A DNA stretch of 64,000 nt from positions 1,593,919 to 1,657,918 of the forward strand of contig SCFE01000058.1 in assembly GCA_004352715.1 (NCBI GenBank), in the 5' to 3' direction. Both the position numbers and the translations under genes were made by a program. Below, piece by piece: positions 59,001 to 64,000 of this stretch. Below the pieces are notes generated by a model that ran no database searches, was not told where the DNA came from, and saw only the letters and a program-made list of their open reading frames with translations. Each line of letters begins with the position of its first letter. Position 1 is the stretch's first letter. This DNA comes from Hofstenia miamia (lineage: Eukaryota > Xenacoelomorpha > Acoela).

Positions 59001-62000
59001 TGTATTCAGACTTTTGCACACCACTGTAGATGTTGTTTTTTAGCCTTAACCACCCTGGCTTGTAACACACGGAATTTTGATTGCATTTTAAATCTCTAAA
59101 ACATAAGGCAAATTTAACCATTGATTTTATTTTAAGCTTTCTAAAGCTTTCAATAAAATATTGTAAACTAACAAACCCTATGTTTGGATTGGCTTTAGTT
59201 TTTACTAATAGGTATCTTTTTTATTGTGTTAATCAGAGATGCAATCGGTTTAGAATTTTCTAACCGGGTGAATTTTCTGAAAGACGTTCACCCACTCTGG
59301 GAAAGAAACATTTTTATTCTATCACTACTTATAATACGGTCAGGTCATCAAAAGTATTGTCTTGATCTAGGAGGCGATATTTATCAAAATTGAAATCTTT
59401 GCAATAGCAAATAGATACGTGATATATTCAAAAGTTATATTTAGAACAGCAGTAAAAAATTAAAATTTGTTTTAAAAAAGCCTGATATATTCCATAGTTG
59501 CCGTTCTTCATTCACTAATAAGTTGAAGTAAATCTTGAATGTATTGTTTTAGTAAAAGTAATAATGAATTTAATGTTTAGTAATTAATCGCAGAAACTAT
59601 GCATACTACGGATTATGATGGTTTCTTACCACAGTAAGCCATAAACATTGATTTTTCAATCCCTCCTATTTCCATTGCTGGGATGGCATGTGGCCCTATT
59701 TTATGTAAGGTATATATGTTCTCATATTTCATGTTCACTGTATTGAGATTGGGCTGTACAATATGACATTTGTTTTTACCGTTTCTTACTTAAGATGTTT
59801 AACCGCGTCCACAGCGGCTCATTTGCTCACATTGCTAGCCCGATCACCGCGTTATCGATTAATTAATCGTGAACCGATTGCATCTCTGGTGTTGACAATA
59901 AATCTAAAAAAGTTTTTACTTTTAGTGAAGCCTTTTCGCACAACAGGGGTGAACATACAGAAGTTGGATTCCTTATTTTCGCTTGAAGATGGTAAGTTAT
60001 TTATTTGAAAAGTGGATTATAATTTTTAGTTCATGAAAACTGGAAGACGATTGTGGATCCATCTACCTTTCATCCCACTGGAGATCTAGGTCTCAATCAA
60101 TTTATGAATTTTGTTTCGAAAGTCATTGTCAACAAGGTTGAGTTTTCCTCTTAAATTTCTTAATGCATTTCTTGACTTTTTGCAAGAGCAAAATTTTCAA
60201 ATTTTTTTCGTCATTGTTTCATTTAATCATCGAATTTGCATATTTTTTAAAAGAAGGTATAATGTAATAGCTATTGCAGGAGACATTAGAAGATATGATA
60301 AGATCTCTACTAATTCACTTCTTTACTTTGTCAAACTCAAAATTGTTTCAAATCTATTCAAAGAAGTTCTTGTTACACTTCACGCAGACCAGTGTTTGTG
60401 TGTTTATGCTTGTAAAATGCACACGTGTTGTTGTAAATGGTTATTTGGAGACAATACAATGTCTATAAGATTCATACAAAGTATTAACTGCTAAATTATT
60501 TTTGTTTAAAATATTTCAATGCCCCTATTAGTAATTTCTAGATTTATCCCTGTACTGTACCAGTTTTTGAATTTTCGAATACGAAATGCTATACAACATA
60601 GATTGCAGGGCATTATGAAATATTCTTACAAGAATTATTTTATGATTTAGTCTAAGGCCATCTTTATTACAAATGATCGTGATACATTCAATATTAGAAA
60701 TATTTTCTTAATTATTTTTATCCCTCAGATGACAATTGGGGTCCATTTGACCTCGTCTTCAACGTCTTGCCAATGAACTAATATAATGAATTTTGACATG
60801 CTCATAGGAGAATTACAATCTTTACATATAGTTTTAAGAAATGTTCAAAACATTGAAATTTGAAAGATGTTTTTGGAGTATAAATAGCTAGTTGAATTTT
60901 CGTAATTGTCATTTAAAGGGTTAAAATGTGCAAATCTATTTAATTTTTTAAATCAATTGATGAATTTGATTCCTGTCCACCACACGAAAAATCAATGTAG
61001 CTCTTTTAGAGAAGCATCAGAAAATCAAAGTAAGATGTTTTTGTATTTAAGTCAAATTGCATACGGTGCTTAAGATGCGCGAAATGGTCAAATTTGTCCC
61101 TTCAGACTTTATACTGTTAAAGATGGAAGCAAACCATTTTTGTACTTTACGTTTTTTTTCTGTGTCAGAATGGGGCACTCATTATTTTAATTAAAATTTT
61201 TCAATTTAAGTAATTCATTTCAAAGCTCTTGAACACCTGGAAGCGTTTCATGTTCAACGTCACCAATGCTAACATTCAATTCATCTACTTGCTTGGCAGC
61301 CGTTAGAAAAACGGCCTTTTATGTAACTGCCGTTTTTAGAATTCTCCTTCAGTTATAGTCCCGTATAACATTTCTCATAATAATGTATCTCTCTATAACA
61401 TGTCAGGTAATTCTTTTACAGTTAATTTATTTATTAATTGCTCTAGTCGGTGCAAAAGCTAGCGATTCACAATTCGTCTATGAAGGTCATCCTAAATTTG
61501 CGGCATTGCCCACCTTCGCCTGTATCATTCCTCAAAGAGGTGTAACAAAAGAACTTTTTCATCGCCATCCTTTACTTCAATCTACAGAACTAAAGAAGGT
61601 TTGCTGCTTACATATTACGACATTCACAATAAAATCTTGCAAAATTTACTATGTTTTATACAAAAGTTGTGTATGGTTTTAATAAATCATAGTCGGCGAC
61701 ATTTTGGTGAACTGCTTAAATTCCTTTTTTTCTATAGTTGAAGTTATTGTATCAAATCTAATGAAGTGCTGAAAACGGATAGTATTTAAGAAATATATTT
61801 TTGTAAATTTTATGCATTCATTTTTAGAAATAGTTCCACTTCAAAAAGTGTGCCTTATACATTTTCTTCCTTTACAATTTTCTTAAGCAATTAATAGCAA
61901 GTAGACATTAAGGGTTTCTCCTGTACATAGTTGAAATTGAAAAATCGTGTGCTTGCTGAGAGCTATTTCAACTGCTGTTTCTGAAACAGCCATTTTTAAC

Positions 62001-63975
62001 TAAATTCCCACATGTGCAGTGATTTGGATTTCACTAAGAGCTTGCTTATGAATTTTTGATATGGTCAAAAAATCTGCTCAGCTATCCTCACAAAGCATAT
62101 GGAACAGTGAGAATGAGAAACGTTTTGGTAATTTATTATGATGTGTAAGTGATTGAATTATAAGGTGATGTAAGCACTTGCTGGGGGCACTTTTATCTTG
62201 TTTGGGGAAACATTAGGATTTATTGTTTTTCTATTTTACAGCTTTAAAACTCAGCTTTTATATACTTAGTCAATGCGACAACCAGATTTGATTTTAAATT
62301 CAAAAAATTTACTGGGGTCATGTTATCCAAGCTCCAATATTTGTGAGTACCAGGACCATTCTTCAGATATATATATATATATGATGATGGCTATATTTTA
62401 TTAAAGGTTGCTCCCTTACACATTGATGGTTAACAGAACAATAACAATAAAATGGAGATAATTTACATATATGCTTGTTGCACTGATTTATAAAAAAAAG
62501 CGGGTCATTGTACCCGTATTTCCCCTAATTGTTGCTGTAAGATATATTATAAGCATTTCAAAACAATATTTTGTCTATTAAGTAGCACCCACTAAACATA
62601 TTGAAACAGAGCAATGCAAACATGCAATATACATTTCGGCCCAAAGGTATTGCAATTGCCTTTGCCGAGATTACAGATTGTTGAAATTTCAAATGCTTTC
62701 TTTGATTAGACACCTGCTTTTGGTCCTTGCCCATGTATGGTCCCACTACAATTCTTCTATATAAAATTTAACGTAAAAATTAAATCTAGCAAATTTTATT
62801 TTAATTTAATCAGAAGTAAATCCCTTTACTTTTCTGCTTTTGTTATTTCCATCAATTTACAGTATAACTTACAGCCTTGTGCTTTTCGTTACTGTTACTT
62901 TGAAAGTGTGAATGCTAATTTCAGAATGTACCTGTTAGCATTTAGGTCTAAGCTTAACATTTCTGACAATTGCTGTGCATTATTCACCGCAAAATGCGTG
63001 GTAAAACTATTTCCTTCGAAATACCAAAAATTATAGTTTCAAAATTACACAGAAAAAAATTGCGAATTTCTTCAATTGTCAAAGCAAACTGTATCTTTAG
63101 TTATTTCACATTATAAAAGAATCGGTCAAATTGGGTCATTAGCAAAACTAGGCGCACTTCTAAACCAACGGGCTGTTCCAAAACAAATTTAGCTCGTCTT
63201 TCCAGAGTTTGCCCGCGTTTGACGTCGAAGCAGTTGAAAGTGGATTCGATGGATTGATATTTTGTGAATGAAATCCACTATTAACCGAATTTTAAACAAA
63301 TGTGAACTATATGGTCGCTTAAAATTGGAATTATTTAATCGGTCCTAACTATTATGCACAAGGCTGTATATTTATGCCCGATTGCTTCTCATATTATTTT
63401 GACCAATTGTATTGTTCACTTAAGCAAGAGTAATTTTATAGTTACTATGTTAAAATGAGATTTAGCATTGTCAGATTTTCTTCCATTGTTTGGCTGACGC
63501 ATACCATTACGGATTTAATAAAATTATCCGTGCAATAGAAAAGCCATGATATCAGATTTAGTCTATTACTAGAACAATGATTTCATACGAGAGTCGCTGC
63601 ATAATTATTTTATCCTTTATATTTTCTGTATTATTGAGACCAAACTTTATATATAATTTTGAAGGTTCATTAGCGACCTGTACAAAAATAGATGAGTTCA
63701 TATACAAATGTGCTACTGTATATTCCAAGTTAAATATGCTTACAAAATTTATTTCTTGCACTATAGCAAAATCAACAGTTAAAATTTGTATTTCTATACT
63801 TTTTGAAATTGTTTACCAGTACAATTCTAAGAATGATTTCTTCATTTTAAGGTACTTCACGGTGAACATTACGTCGAATTGTTTGCCCCAATTCCTGTTG
63901 AAGAAGCCGTCACTTCCAATGTGTACATCGCGGAAGTTCTAGACAAGGGAATTGGCAGATGTGCAATTATAAATG
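49174..63975 (+). CDS. HSD17B4: Peroxisomal multifunctional enzyme type 2 / 17-beta-HSD4 (12 exons, 3' end beyond window)
   Basis: Exons: 49174-49237 (duplicated at 49616-49679), 51279-51332, 52392-52499, 52542-52601, 54231-54428, 55575-55718, 58082-58198, 59926-59991, 60030-60136, 61340-61406, 61447-61598, 63852-63975. All junctions keep phase and give 420 residues. The (3R)-hydroxyacyl-CoA dehydrogenase domain is whole: TGAGRGLG (17-24, NAD site), VNDLG, NNAGI, and the catalytic Ser153/Tyr166/Lys170 in [11 protein letters not shown] and [23 protein letters not shown] ends it. The 2-enoyl-CoA hydratase 2 domain starts with [20 protein letters not shown] and LPTFACIIP, then [10 protein letters not shown] and [12 protein letters not shown]. 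It should catalyse the middle steps of peroxisomal beta-oxidation of very-long-chain and branched fatty acids. The linker between the domains is short. Intron 6 has a GC donor. A second in-frame ATG at 49192 is the more usual start (MDFLNK). The hydratase remainder and any SCP2 domain and targeting signal are off the right edge. Confidence 0.95.
51007..51147 (+). mobile_element. GIY-YIG endonuclease fragment, Penelope-like
   Basis: In HSD17B4 intron 1 the frame reads [20 protein letters not shown] and then [18 protein letters not shown]. This matches the Y(V/I)GxTxRxLxxRxxEH...FEIL pattern of the GIY-YIG domain at the end of Penelope-like elements. About 47 residues, isolated. Confidence 0.5.
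53358..53581 (-). other. Exon-like ORF in HSD17B4 intron 4, antisense
   Basis: On the minus strand an acceptor-like TTCTTTTTTAG (ending at about 53582) is followed by an open frame of about 74 codons ending in a stop at 53358. The composition is unlike AT-noise (many D, H, W and Q; for example [20 protein letters not shown] and [15 protein letters not shown]). It could be the last exon of a nested antisense gene or a captured fragment. I recognise no family and no partner exon. Confidence 0.3.
54841..55424 (+). repeat. Dispersed repeat, copy B (HSD17B4 intron 5)
   Basis: Aligns with 42838-43345 in the same orientation, with substitutions and small indels. It has no coding potential and no clear terminal inverted repeats. 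Confidence 0.8.
55719..55724 (+). other. GC-AG intron donor, HSD17B4 intron 6
   Basis: Exon 6 ends ...CCATCAG at 55718 and the intron starts GCAAGT, an exact GC-donor consensus. Joining to the acceptor at 58081 gives [16 protein letters not shown], which aligns with the family without a break. Confidence 0.85.
56206..57421 (-). other. Unassigned antisense ORFs in HSD17B4 intron 6
   Basis: Two minus-strand ORFs look more protein-like than their surroundings. One is at 57173-57421, with [20 protein letters not shown] and [16 protein letters not shown], faintly like the first blade of a WD40 protein. The other is at 56206-56415, with [20 protein letters not shown] and [18 protein letters not shown]. 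No splice path or family assignment is secure. Confidence 0.25.
58439..59026. mobile_element. Tc1/mariner-type MITE (588 bp)
   Basis: Inverted termini of 29 bp (CAGTGGTGTGC...ATACACCT) with one mismatch, bounded on both sides by TA (58437-58438 and 59027-59028), the target duplication of Tc1/mariner. The interior has one 70-codon ORF (58502-58714) with a helix-turn-helix-like stretch but no catalytic domain, so it is non-autonomous. It lies in HSD17B4 intron 7. Confidence 0.8.
61599..63851 (+). other. HSD17B4 intron 11
   Basis: 2.25-kb AT-rich intron with a short TA run near 62368. ORFs at 62737-63036 and 63577-63942 are open but hydrophobic and AT-driven; the latter overlaps exon 12 in another frame. 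No feature supported. Confidence 0.6.
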
Positions 63976-64000
63976 GTTGGTGTTTTATCAATTGTAAGAA

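Noticed and set aside
59763-60008. 81-codon ORF as a single HSD17B4 exon
   Set aside because: Only 59926-59991 is exon, fixed by phase and the TTTTAG acceptor; the upstream part does not fit the protein family.
60274-60468. Possible extra HSD17B4 exon starting after TTGCAG
   Set aside because: Does not resemble the linker or hydratase and breaks phase; low-complexity translation.
61407-61420. CAG acceptor at 61420 as the start of HSD17B4 exon 11
   Set aside because: Would leave an intron of about 14 bp and disrupt the VGAK start of the hydratase; CTCTAG at 61446 keeps phase.

Overview
The window is AT-rich nuclear DNA from an invertebrate animal. Protein genes are split by spliceosomal introns, some only 40-48 bp and others of several kb, and the introns and spacers are full of decayed transposons. 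I cannot name the species. The mix of micro-introns, very AT-rich introns and 3' splice sites that end TAG rather than CAG fits a small AT-rich invertebrate genome (flatworm-, nematode- or cnidarian-like). This is inference, not identification.

Three conserved host genes can be rebuilt exon by exon with continuous reading phase. (1) WDR11, minus strand, 19623 to 6974: 16 exons giving 698 residues, the N-terminal part of this WD40 trafficking protein; the C-terminal part is outside the window or hidden. (2) Fringe (beta-1,3-N-acetylglucosaminyltransferase acting on Notch), plus strand, 42269-47736: 3 exons, complete, 314 residues. (3) Peroxisomal multifunctional enzyme type 2 (HSD17B4/MFE-2), plus strand, 49174-63975 and continuing past the right edge: 12 exons giving the whole dehydrogenase domain and the start of the hydratase domain. 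The three proteins are unrelated in function; nothing suggests an operon.

Layout. 1-6890: three copies of a TTAA-flanked DNA transposon with a Mutator-like (possibly Sola-type) transposase, two of them internally deleted, plus two assembly gaps. 6974-19623: WDR11, with a decayed mobile-element gene in intron 4 and a 168-bp tandem repeat and a small membrane-protein-like ORF in intron 10. 19624-29763: spacer with a Penelope-like fragment, a LINE fragment and a decayed Gypsy LTR retrotransposon. 29766-33683: an ISL2EU/Harbinger-like DNA transposon with about 200-bp inverted repeats carrying a tRNA-like sequence, then a gap and the arm of a second, nearly identical copy. 34690-41520: LINE remains on both strands, one with an SGNH-esterase-type ORF1. 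42269-47736: fringe, whose 4.4-kb intron 1 holds a piggyBac remnant cut by a LINE fragment. 49174-end: HSD17B4, whose introns hold a Penelope endonuclease fragment, a mariner-type MITE, a dispersed repeat shared with the fringe intron, and several unassigned ORFs.

Assembly: runs of N at 2608-3607 and 32286-33285 (each exactly 1000) and 4349-5129 (781), and single-N joins at 1941, 30950 and 49613. The last join has created an apparently false duplication of HSD17B4 exon 1.
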